Origin: Heracleum sosnowskyi
Lineage: Eukaryota; Streptophyta; Magnoliopsida; Apiales; Apiaceae
DNA: 64,000 nucleotides
NCBI GenBank assembly: GCA_030848705.1
Contig: CM061235.1
Location: 138,887,228-138,951,227 of the forward strand
Direction of reading: 5' to 3'
The notes below the pieces were generated by a model that saw only the letters and a program-made list of their open reading frames with translations, was not told the DNA's origin and made no database searches. Shown here in pieces: positions 53,942-64,000 of this stretch (its first letter is position 1; every line of letters starts with the position of its first letter). A program made the position numbers and the translations under genes.

Positions 53942-56900
53942 TTGTACTTCTGTTTATAAATAGAATAGTCATAATTTGTTTAACTTTCTAACAGTGTCTA
54001 AGTAGTGATGTGTCATTCTGTCCTAAAAATCTTAACTTCAAATTTTTAGTGACGTGACACTAAAATATTACATTTAAAATTCATATTGGTGTCCAAGATC
54101 TCCACTTGTCATGCTTATTTTGAAATAATAACTAGTGATGAGTCATCCTCTCCAAAAATTCTTGCTGAATGTTTAATTTACAGTGATTTGACAAAATCTT
54201 ACATTTAAGTCATATTGTTGTCCGAGATATGAACTTGACATGCTTTATTTTGAAACTATTGTTTGCTTCGATATTGGATTTAAATACTTTTTTTATTAGG
54301 ATTGTTTAAAGAACTTGATTACATTCCTTAAAACAGTGATGCCCCTTGCTTGTATATTTAATTATGATACATATTTGTGATCTACAAAACTAACTTCTCG
54401 TTTTTTTATATAATTTATTCTCTAGTGCTTTAAATGGAATTGCAAAGGTGTGGAGCATGCCTCAGGTGAGAAGGGTTTGTACTTTGAAGGCGCACGCAGT
54501 GCATGCTACTGATGTTGCTTTTTCACCCATTAACAATACTTTGGCAACTGCATCTGCTGATCGCACAGCAAAGTTGTGGAATAGTGAAGGTGTGCTTCTG
54601 AGAACTTTTGAGGGACATTTGAATCGCCTTGCACGCATTGCATTCCATCCATCAGGCAAGTACTTGGGTACAGCTAGCTTTGACAAGACCTGGAGATTAT
54701 GGGATGTTGAAACTGGTGAAGAGCTGCTTCTGCAAGAAGGTCACAGTAGGAGCGTGTATGGACTATCTTTTCACAAAGATGGATCTCTGGCCGCATCTTG
54801 TGGGGTTGATTCACTTGCTCGTGTGTGGGACCTTCGCACAGGGAGAAGTGTTCTTGCCTTGGAAGGTCATGTTAAGCCGGTGAGTAGTCCTTACTTTTTT
54901 AGTATATCATCGTATAGAGCTGTAGATAAGCTGACCCGGACTCTAGAGTGATCATGTTCGGTTCGTTAAAGGATTGTCCAACTCGAGCTCGAATTGATGC
55001 AGAAATATTTCTTGAACTTGGTTCATTTTAAAAAAGTGTGATTCACGGACTGTTTGCAAATCGGTTGTGAGCATTTCATGAACATTCTCACAAGCTTCCT
55101 CGTTTTCTTTGTTTATGAACTTAAGAAAAGGTACTAAAAATATAACAATATAAAATTTGCAAACTAATGAAACAACTTTAGGTTCCAACATCAGGAATAG
55201 CATCTCCCATCAACAAAAAAAAATTGTGGGTGTATTCTAGCAGAAAATTTTAGAGTATTTCATATGTACTCTCTTTTAAGACATATTTGCTGGTGAAGCG
55301 TAAGTAGTAGGTATGATTATATATATATATATATTCTAATTTCATAGTGTAACCTATATTGTAGTTCAATTAGCATTAGTAAGTGTAAATAAAATTAATT
55401 ATCATATTAGTTCGTAGATGAATATGTATCATTACACAATTATTTTATTAATTCAACCTCGAATTGAACTTGTTCATTACCCTACTTATTGAGTCTGTCT
55501 ACGCACTATTACTTAAGTTCATGAACCTGTTTATTAAATTTTGAGCCGATCTTTAATGTGATCAAGTTCGGCTGGTTTATAATTTGAATCTTAAAATCAT
55601 ATTCAAGCTAGGCTTATTAATGAGCTTGGGAATTTCTTGTATGAGGTGAACGCTCAACTGTTCGTTGACGTCTTGGCTCATTTACATCCTTAGTCTTAGT
55701 CATTCTTTTTCTCCTAGGCGCTTGTGTAGATGGTTATGAACTGATTTGTAAACTTTTGGTTCTATTTAGATTTATGGTATCAGTTTTTCTCCAAATGGCT
55801 ATCACTTGGCCACTGGTGGTGATGATAATACCTGTCGAATATGGGATTTGAGAAAGAAGAAATCCTTGTACACAATACCAGCTCATTCAAAACTTATATC
55901 CCAAGTGAAGTTTGAGCCTCAGGATGGATACTTTCTGCTAACTGCTTCCCACGATATGACAGCGAAGGTAATCCTCTCACCGAATTAGTGGTCTTTTAAG
56001 TTGGATCTGAAACATTTCTCATCTATATTGCTTAACAGTGCAGATTTTCACAGAATGATAAAACTTTATGTTTCAGGTGTGGTCGTCCAGAGATTTCAAG
56101 CCTGTGAAGACGCTCTCTGGTCATGAAGAAAAACTTGCATCATTGGATGTAGTAGCAGGTACTTCATCATAAATTCATAACCATATTAAGTTGATAAGTT
56201 TGCCTTTATACACGTAGTAATGAGGGAGCGAGTAGTATAAAACCTAGGAAAATCGCAACCAAATGTGGGAGTTATTTATCCGTGTCAAGTTATGCGTACC
56301 TGCTTTTGATTGAGACGTAGAACATGTGAATTTTATTTTATATCAAGTCATGCTTGTGTTCCAATAACCATTTTGAAAAGCAATTTTGAATTTTGTAAAG
56401 AACCTAGACTAATCACACGATAACTCCATCCCTGTGTATTCCCCTTTTTGCAAAAAAGAACCCCCTCTCCCTAAGAGGTACCCTTCTCTGATAAGGAAGT
56501 AAACAAAAGAATCTCAATTTTATGACAAATCTGGTCTGATGGCTGTTCTCAACTAACCACAAAGATATAGGTACTCTCTATTTCATCTTTGGTGCTAAAA
56601 ATAGATCTTAACTTATAGAAATTAAGGGTTGCACAGCAGCAGTAGGGGCATTAAGACCGGAGAATACCTCTTTTTCCGATCCAGTTCCTCCACAGTTACT
56701 CTCATTTTCGAACAAGCAGTTATTAGTTTATTTAATTGAGATACACTTTCTGTATGTAGAGCATATATATTAAGTATTAAAAGTTTTGCTTTAACTGAAA
56801 TTTTTATATGTAGATCAGTTATGTTATTTTCTCGAAGCTTCTCATCCATCTGCACTTCAGTTCTAATATGTCTTGTTTATGTTGCTGCAGATGGCCAGTA

Positions 56901-56991
56901 TGTTGCCACAGTTTCATACGATCGTCACATCAAACTGTGGTCATGTAGAGACATGGAAAAGGCTGCTGGAAAGGGTATGGATATTGATTGA
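52765..56991 (+). CDS. PRP4: U4/U6 small nuclear ribonucleoprotein PRP4-like
   Basis: Six exons, join(52765..53657, 54426..54879, 55770..55967, 56077..56158, 56891..56991) after a non-coding first exon, give 575 aa with consistent phases. Residues 15-80 are Pro-rich. The splicing-factor motif lies at about 138-180 (VPTNDLAVRARLRRLGEPMT, FGEREMERRDRLRTLM). Seven WD40 repeats follow from about 285 (CALNGIAKVWSM, ASADRTAKLWN, FDKTWRLWD, VDSLARVWD, DDNTCRIWD, HDMTAKVWS, YDRHIKLWS). The protein binds PRP3 in the U4/U6 and tri-snRNP and is needed for pre-mRNA splicing; the Arabidopsis homologue is LACHESIS. It ends in the acidic GMDID, as its relatives do. No damage seen. Intron 2 carries (CA)n(TA)n at 53896-53940. 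Confidence 0.95.
53896..53940. repeat. Compound (CA)n(TA)n microsatellite
   Basis: About 14 AC units followed by about 8 TA units, inside an intron of the PRP4-like gene. Confidence 0.95.
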
Positions 56992-57844
56992 CTTTTGACT
57001 TCTAGTTTGAACGGTTGGGGAAGATCTAGGATAAATCGTAGCAACGACTAAAAATTTTGTAATTGAAAAGTTGTAATGTTATCAATTGCTGTACTGTAGT
57101 TGAGTTGAGAATCTCGTAAATCTGATACAAACATATTTGCAAAAATTGTGAACTTTAAATCTTGCATTTCAAATTACTAATTTCTTGTGTTAATTATCTA
57201 TAGTAATTTTTTTTTGCCTATTTTAATATTCGACTAATCTGCAAAATACACCCCTTTGGTTGGGTCCAAACTCACTTTAGTATACATACTTTTGGTAATT
57301 GTAAATTACATCACTACACATGTTTTGTTGTTCTACTATGCACCCCTTTCATCGAATTTTACTGTTACCATTAAATAATTCAGGGGTAATTTCGTAAATT
57401 AACAATGCTTAATTATATTTTGATCACTAAATTATGACATATGATACGCATGAATCCTGAAAGAAAAAAAAATCATACATTTTTGCCCCAGAACTTTAAA
57501 ATTGTACAGCTTAACTCAATTACTAATATCATCTTCCTACGTTAATTTTAGAATTTTTAAATATATTAAAATAAAAAACATTTAACATAAATTATTTTAT
57601 AAAAATTTGAGAATGATGTAATCTCCGAAATTTAAAATTCGCAGCAAAATTTAAAATTTGAGCTGACTTTTGGAATGTTAGAAATTTTGTAAAATTCGTA
57701 GTAAATTCAATTCATATCGGATTTCGAAAATTTTTGATGATTCAAAAAACCCTTTAAATTGCCCATAACGTTCGTTCATGGTGTTTCCTCATATTAAGTT
57801 TGGAACTATTCTCGAAATAATAATGTTTCCCGGTAAATAACAAT
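56992..57844. other. 3' flank of PRP4-like gene and TE remnant
   Basis: The first 150 bp would be the 3' UTR. From about 57640 to 57835 the sequence resembles 38480-38640 inside the coding-free LTR element: both have AAATTCGTAGTAAATT, GATGATT, then TTCGTTC-TGGTGTTT and CTATTCTCGAAAT. It is probably a relic of a related element. No gene is seen. Confidence 0.45.
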
Positions 57845-58385
57845 TGTAGAAGAGGGGTTGAATACAATTGTATAAGATTATCGACTTAATAAAATATGTA
57901 TCACAAATATGTAAGAATAATAACAACTTTATTATATTTGATATAAAACTGTTACAAACTCTTTCAAGAAATTCTGATGTTCTTGAGAGTTTCTAAGTTA
58001 CAAAAATACTCGTGTGTGTGTTCTGTATAAATCGAAACCTAAACTGTGTTTATATACAACACAGCTTCTCTAACAATTACAAGATAAGTCCTAATCAATT
58101 ACAAAGATTGAAACATATCCTAAATTGATAGCTTCATTACTATAAATAAGGAACCGACAAAATAAACTTCCTTATTTAACTAGACTCCAAATGTAACTCG
58201 AAGTAGGAATCCTGATCAGCTTCCAGTCCTGATGATCAATCCTGATCCCAGTCCTGATATAAATCCTGATGATAATCCTGATACTGACGCTTGAGCAAAT
58301 ACTGATGATCATGCAATACTGATGACGTCAGCAATCCTGATCAGTTGAGTGTAGATCCTGACGATCATTGAATCCTGATCTAACA
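57845..58385 (-). repeat. 3' LTR of a SIRE-like Ty1/copia element
   Basis: On minus it starts TGTTAGATCAGG after the purine tract GATTGAGGGAGAT and ends CAACCCCTCTTCTACA, a typical copia SIRE-type end. A TATATAAA box lies at 58049-58056 (minus). The first 180 bp hold about nine TCAGGAT words. The other LTR lies beyond the right end of the window. Confidence 0.75.
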
Positions 58386-58494
58386 ATCTCCCTCAATCTC
58401 ATACATTGTAAAATAAAGTATAGATTCCTAGATTCAATGATGTCAAAAACATATTTACAAAATGTACAAATATTTACAGCAGCAACTTATCTGT

Positions 58495-61400
58495 TTAAAT
58501 TCTTTGATAGAACAGATTCATCTTCAAGAAGTTGGATAACAAATTTTCTTCTTTTTCTTCAAGAATTTGAATCAGTATTTCCTTAAGATTTCTGAGTTCT
58601 TCATCCTCCCCATTAATCTGGTAGATAGCTGCTCTGAGATTTTGAATTGAACTTCTTGGTAGACTATGATCTTCAATCAGGAGGTAAACAATTTCCTTCA
58701 CATCAGGATTGAGAGTAAGTTGCTTCATATCAAAGGACATTTCTTTAACAACAGTGCCCCTTTGCATTTCCACATCTTAACCTCTTAGATTTAGATACAT
58801 GGGAGTATAATTACCATTGAAATTCTTTCCTTCTTGAAATCTTCTCATTATTGTTGACAGAATCATATCTGACCATTCCTTGCACACTTTGTTCATCCAT
58901 TTAAGTAGATAATGAACATATTTCAGTTACTTTGTAGTTTTCACCAACAAATCTTGAATGGATAGAATCTTCACACTGTCATCTTTCATGAAGTACATAA
59001 GCTTCTCTTTCTTTTCAGTACCATCATGACAATCTATAACTATATCAACAGGTAATAAATTGTTCAGGTGTTCAGAAGTTAAAATACCTCCAATTTCAGT
59101 TAAGGCATAAAGATCAACATGAGGCATATTCAAATATTCAGCATCCATGTGTCCAATACCTCCTCTTGAGTTGTTTGTCATTTGCCTTAGATTTGAGAAC
59201 ATCTGTAACCAGAGTGCTTTTGATCTATATGAATCAGAGAAATTAGCAACACTGGAAGCACTTGTTATAACTCCACCATTCTGAAAATTGATAGGTCTAT
59301 TACACCTAAGTGTGTCAATGTGTTTCCACTTCTTGTCTTTCTCTTTTTCAAAAGCATAGCTTCTTTCTAGCTGAGGTTGTTGTCTGCTTGGATTTCTCCA
59401 CAACCTTCTGTTTGAGAGTTTAAGTCTTTGAACATAGAGATTGAAATCTCTATTTGTTGATCTTGTTATCTTTCTTCTTCTGTCTTCCTCTTCTTCATCC
59501 ACTTCCTTATTGTGAGAATCAACCACAGTAGATAGAATTAACAAATCAACCTCTTGTAGAATTTCAGATTCATCGGGATCTTGAACAGTGTCAGGATTAG
59601 AATTTTCAATTTGAGCTGTATAACTGAGAGTTGATTGTCTTGATCTTCTCCTCAATTCAGGTTCTTCTTCAACAATTCCATCATCACCAAAAGTAGACCT
59701 GTCAGGAACTACTAGAATTTGAGTAGGTTCATGAATTTCTTCTATTCTTAAACCTCTAAACCTTGTTTGTCTAGGCATTGATTGATTTGATGAGCTTCTT
59801 CTACCTCTTTTAGCATTTCTCCTTCATCTGCCTCCTCTTCCTCTAGTAGGAACATGGTTATTAAAACTATCCATCATTTCTCTCTGTTGATTTAAGAATT
59901 CTTCTTGTGAGAGATCAGGATATTCTTGCAAACAATTGTTGAACTCTCTTATCAGTGTGATAAAGAGTAACAACATTACCATCTCTTGTTTTGAACTTCT
60001 GGAATAAATTAGCAGCATCTTCAGGATTTGAAATTAGATCATCTTCATCACCTTCAGGAATTGTAGCAAGAGTTTGTCCATGACCAGGCGTTAGGATTTG
60101 ATCAGTCATCAGGATTTGTTCTTCCGTCAGGATCTGAGATTTCACCAATGTCCTTACTATCTTAACTCCAGAATCAGAAACATGAGTTGACTGCGTTGTT
60201 TGACTTTGAGAAGTTTGAATTGTAGACTTCACAACAGCAGCATCAGAGGTTTCTCCTTGTAGAACTTTGTCATCGCCATCATTTCCAGTATGATGATCAT
60301 CATCATCATTTCTCAGTACTAGATCAGGTGTACATTTTGTTTGAATTACCTTCTCCCCCTTTTTGACATCAGTATTGGACAATAAATTCAAAATTAAGGC
60401 AAGAGAGGTTTGTATATCAGTTACCTTTGTATCAAGGGAATCAATTCTGATGTTGATGGAAGACTGTTCATTAATGATTAACTTAACTTGGGATTATACT
60501 ACCCTGAGTTGAAGAGCAGTAGGCACCTTTGTAAAGTTCTGAGAAATATCAGTCCTCACTCTTTCAGTTGTTTCCTTGACAGAATCAATTTCATGCTTGA
60601 GGCTCTTGGATAAAAGAGTAGTAGCCTTCAAATGATTCTTCACATCTTCATTCTCAATCAACTTAGCAGCATTAAAAGCATGATCTAAAGCATATGGATA
60701 GCTAATAGAGTCATCAGACCTGTACCATTCATTATTCCATTGATGCAATCTCAGCTGCTCAGCAGGATCAATCTCAGAAGGACCAGAAAAGTCTTGTCGA
60801 AGATCCTTTCATGTAGTAGCCTTGCCAGCCATGAATGTGCTTGAAGAACCAAAGTTGGTTCCAAGACTAGATTTAATAGGAGTGGCAAGCTGATCCTTCT
60901 CTTCATTATTATCATCATCACTATCATCAACATCAGAATCATGAGTAACATCAGGATCAGGAATAACAATACCTTTAAGTTTGTCCTGTGATGCTGTGAT
61001 AGAATCTGTCATTGGTCTTGAGCTAAGTGGTTGTATCAGGATTGGCTCAGCATCAGGAGCACCACTAGGGTCAGGAGCAACACCGTCAGGATTTGATTGG
61101 CATTCATCAGGATTTGTTACTGATGGTTCTTGTGGAGCCTGAGGTTCAGAAGCTGCTTTAACACTTTGAGTTAAAGGTTCTTGTGGACTTACCTCATGGA
61201 CAGTGTCCTCGGCCAATTTTTCATCTGCACCAGAAACCCCTTGAGCAATGTCAGGAAATTCCTCAGAAACTGTAGCTTTGCCCGCATCTTCACATTGAGA
61301 AGATGGTTCTTGTGTGGCTGGAATAGAAATGTCTTCATTTTCCCTTTGAGAAAATGGTTCTTGTGTGACCATTCCAATTGTTATGCCTTCACCCAAACTT

Positions 61401-63079
61401 TGATTGAGTGGTTCTTGTGGGGCAGGATCATCAGTAATAGCTGTTGAACTACTTTGAGGTTCAGGTTCTTGTGGGCTTGATCCTTTCAGCTTCTTCTGTC
61501 TAGTAAAAACAAACTCATCTGCCTTCCTTTTCTTATCCAAAGGATGAGTAAATCCAAGTTTGGAAGCAGTCTCAGCAACCTTCTCCCATGTTATGTCTAG
61601 AATTCTTGAATTTGAAGAGGCTTTTGTTGGAGAGTATGAGATATCTATCATTGGACTTGGTGCAGCATCAGGAATACTAACATCAGGAGTTGTTTGAGCA
61701 TCAGGAATTGAGATATCCTGATCATCAGTATCCTGTTTCTTTTCCAAAGGAATATGATACCTGCTCTTTGATAATTTCATTTTCTTCTGTGGCTTAGAAG
61801 ATGGTGCCACAGCTTCAGTAGTAGTATCAGCAACTTCCTTGTTCATCTTTAACTTAGAGGATATTGGCATATCATCCTCAGAATCAGTCTCATCCCTCAA
61901 AACCAACTTTCTTTTAACCTCAACAACCTTCTCAGTCCTACCAGCTGTCTTCTTTACCAGGACCCCTTGTACACCCCATTTTATCTTCTTTTGAGTGAGT
62001 GGTGTAGAGGAAAAATCTTTTGAACCTGATTGTCTTCCAGACACATCAGTTCTAGCTGATTTCTTAGATTTTCCAACTAAAGTCTTTTGAGAGACAATAG
62101 AGGTGGCTGTTGATTGTCTTGACTGTTTGGGTTGGATGCTTGGGTTAGGAACAAGGTGTGATTGGCCTTGCCCCATAGCATCAGAAACTGATCCATATTG
62201 AGTAGGCATTTTCTCTTTCAAGAAAAGCCTGACCTCATCAAGAATAAATGCATTGCCTGAAAAACCATTTGCCTTATCACTGTTGACTAAGGACTTAACA
62301 TTATTCTCTGTAATTCTACAGATAGGTAGAATCACATCCTCGTCAAAAACAACACCAGGACAGAAGTGATTAAAGATTAGCTGAAAAAATCTAAGGAAAC
62401 AGACATAACCTAATTTATCTGACTTCCTATCACTTAAAGCTTTTAAAATTAAACTACCATAATCAAACACTTGAGAATAGATAAGAGAGTACCCAATCTT
62501 TAGTGATCCTGATGGTAGAGCATCAAAATTCGATGTCTTATTCAGGAAGCAGTGACTGATAGTATCAAAGAAAAAGTTTCATTCCTTCTTAAGCTTCGTC
62601 CTGAAGAGGTTGTCATACCTCTTTACTTCTCCATTGTAGCCCAATTTTGTAACAAACTCAAAGAGGGTTGAATCTGAAACATTGTCAGGAACAACATCAC
62701 CAACAACAGGCAAATGTATTGCTTCCTCCACAATTGCAGGAGTCACATAGTGAATAACCCCATCATATTCAAAACTCATCAAGATTGAGCCAGAATGCCC
62801 TCTGTCAAAAGTAACTGTGTTCCACACCTACATAACTAACTTAAAAGAAACACTTGCAAGTTCTGTTAAAGCAAACTTCAATGGGCTTGAAGCTAGAAAA
62901 TCCTGTACTATGTGAAACTCAGAAGGCAAATCCTGATGATCTAAAATGGCTACAAAATTATTAGTGGCAAAAGTAACACCACTAATTACAGTTTGTTTGT
63001 TCATGAATGATGAATACGCCATTAAAACAGTAAAGAAAACTTGAGAATTGAGATTTAAAAATTTAGGGTTCTTGAGCAC
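58495..63079 (-). pseudogene. Decayed extra ORF of the SIRE-like element (post-pol ORF)
   Basis: Between pol and the 3' LTR one minus-strand frame runs for about 4.5 kb, cut by stops at 62828 (TAG), 62579 (TGA), 60809 (TGA), 60494 (TAA), 59824 (TGA) and 58927 (TAA), with a frameshift near 59950. The N-terminal 250 residues look globular (NFVAILDHQDLPSEFHIVQD, FEYDGVIHYVTPAIVEEAI). The next 450 are disordered and Ser/Pro/Asp-rich with six QEPxxQ-like repeats at about 61100-61480. Later parts are acidic and Arg-rich. SIRE/Maximus copia elements carry an extra 'env-like' ORF here; I see no signal peptide or membrane segment, so an envelope role is not supported. Each stop could come from CAG, CGA or CAA by one C-to-T change. 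Confidence 0.7.
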
Positions 63080-63519
63080 AGAGAGAGAAAGAAGATGAAA
63101 AACTGATGATGAGAGAGTAATCAGGAATTTAGAAAAACAAAAGTATTTTGTTAAAACAAAATATTACTCTCAATGACAGGTGGCAAAATATGATTTGTGC
63201 AAAAATGATTAGTGGACAAATTACGTGCGTAATTAAACATAACTGCACCGCTTTTTATGTGTATCTATATGTATATATATCTATCAGTGTGACACACGCG
63301 CGCATACAGTTGTCCAAATAAAAACTCAAACGTTTCTCATCAGTTACTGAAGAAAAATCAGGCACAAATTAAGCAATGAAATACTGACCTGTACATCAGG
63401 ATTGACCAGTTGACTTCTTGTCAGGATTGTGTCCTATCAGGATTTGATCAAAATTACATACCTTGCAGAATGACCATTAGGATTTGATAGTCATCAGGAT
63501 TTCCTCTCTGTAGCTTTCC
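63080..63519. other. Spacer between pol and the extra ORF
   Basis: It contains several TCAGGATT words, a CA/CG-rich ACACACGCGCGCATAC stretch near 63290, and AT-rich DNA. No frame is conserved. It may hold a splice acceptor or leader for the extra ORF. Confidence 0.5.
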
Positions 63520-64000
63520 TCAGAAATTCTCAAAGTTCATCATTCCAAGTTCATTCACCAACTTGTTGAAAGTAGCTTCAGGTAGTGGCTTGATGAATAT
63601 ATCAGCTAGTTGTTGATCAGTAGGAACAAAGTGAAGTTCAATTGTTCCTTCCAGAACATGTTCTCTTATAAAGTGATATCTAATACTGATGTGTTTAGTA
63701 AGAGAATGTTGAACTGGATTTCCTGTCATTGCAATAACACTTTGGTTATCACAATAAATAGGGATTTTTGAGTATGACATGCCATAATCTAACAACTGAT
63801 TTCTCATCCACATTATCTGAGCACAGCAACTTCCTGCAGCAATGTACTCAGCTTCTGTTGTTGATGTTGAGATAGACTTTTGCTTTTTACTAAACCAAGA
63901 AACTAGTCTACCACCCAAAAACTGACAGCTTCCTGAAGTACTTTTCCTGTCTATCTTGCATCCTGCAAAAACAGCATCTGAATAACCACACAACCCAAAA
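63520..64000 (-). CDS. Ty1/copia pol, RNase H C-terminal part (cut by window end)
   Basis: The last 157 residues of the polyprotein are in frame up to the window edge. They show the copia RNase H pattern: YSDAVFAG...DRKSTSG (Asp), STTEAEYIAA (Glu), YCDNQSVI (Asp), HISIRYHFIRE (His), then LADIFIKPL near the end. It is intact here. The gag, protease, integrase and reverse transcriptase parts would lie to the right, outside the window. Its lineage is set as SIRE-like by the extra ORF and LTR downstream. Confidence 0.9.
   Translation of the reverse strand, partial: FGLCGYSDAVFAGCKIDRKSTSGSCQFLGGRLVSWFSKKQKSISTSTTEAEYIAAGSCCAQIMWMRNQLLDYGMSYSKIPIYCDNQSVIAMTGNPVQHSLTKHISIRYHFIREHVLEGTIELHFVPTDQQLADIFIKPLPEATFNKLVNELGMMNFENF

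Noticed and set aside
58495..63079. Retroviral-type envelope gene
   Set aside because: The frame lacks a signal peptide, transmembrane segment or cysteine pattern; it is acidic, disordered and repeat-rich.

Overview
This is nuclear DNA of a flowering plant, probably a eudicot. The genes have many GT-AG introns, the intergenic DNA is very AT-rich, and transposable elements (TEs) sit nested inside each other. All family names come from reading the translated sequence; no search was run. An asterid source is a guess from the style of the retroelements.

Host genes are few. A golgin candidate 2-like Golgi coiled-coil protein (4002-10945, +) faces a chloroplast FKBP17-2-like immunophilin (11670-12810, -) across a 0.7 kb convergent gap. 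A PRP4-like U4/U6 snRNP WD40 splicing factor (52765-56991, +) stands alone further right. All three read as intact after splicing.

Everything else is mobile DNA. 1-2077 is the decayed 3' end of a Ty1/copia element with its LTR. A non-autonomous Helitron family (TC start, CCGTGC/GCACGG hairpin, CTAG end, internal ~225 bp repeats) appears at 2089-3309, 15620-17570, 17571-20296 and 51182-51300, and as two halves at 20973-21379 and 35988-36812. The gap between those halves holds a nest: a probable minus-strand Helitron with an RPA1-like gene, a terminal-repeat element, and a complete Ty3/Tat retrotransposon (element A, 25472-35346, -). Further insertions include a 683 bp TRIM with a perfect target duplication, a 0.9 kb Mutator-like element with a 9 bp duplication, two probable solo LTRs, and a coding-free LTR element full of tandem repeats (37832-40691). 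A second complete Tat element follows (element B, 40994-50998, +; LTRs identical by eye, duplication GTTTT). The right edge (57845-64000, -) is the 3' part of a SIRE-like Ty1/copia element whose extra ORF has decayed.

The most notable system is in the two Tat elements. Each has an uninterrupted 1829-residue gag-pol with an additional archaeal-type RNase H. Each also carries, on the opposite strand between pol and the 3' LTR, a three-exon gene of 540-543 codons with its own TATA box and a 5' UTR intron, conserved between the two elements. Antisense extra ORFs are known in Tat-lineage elements such as Grande, so the class is not new. What this protein does, and why it is expressed against the element, is unknown.
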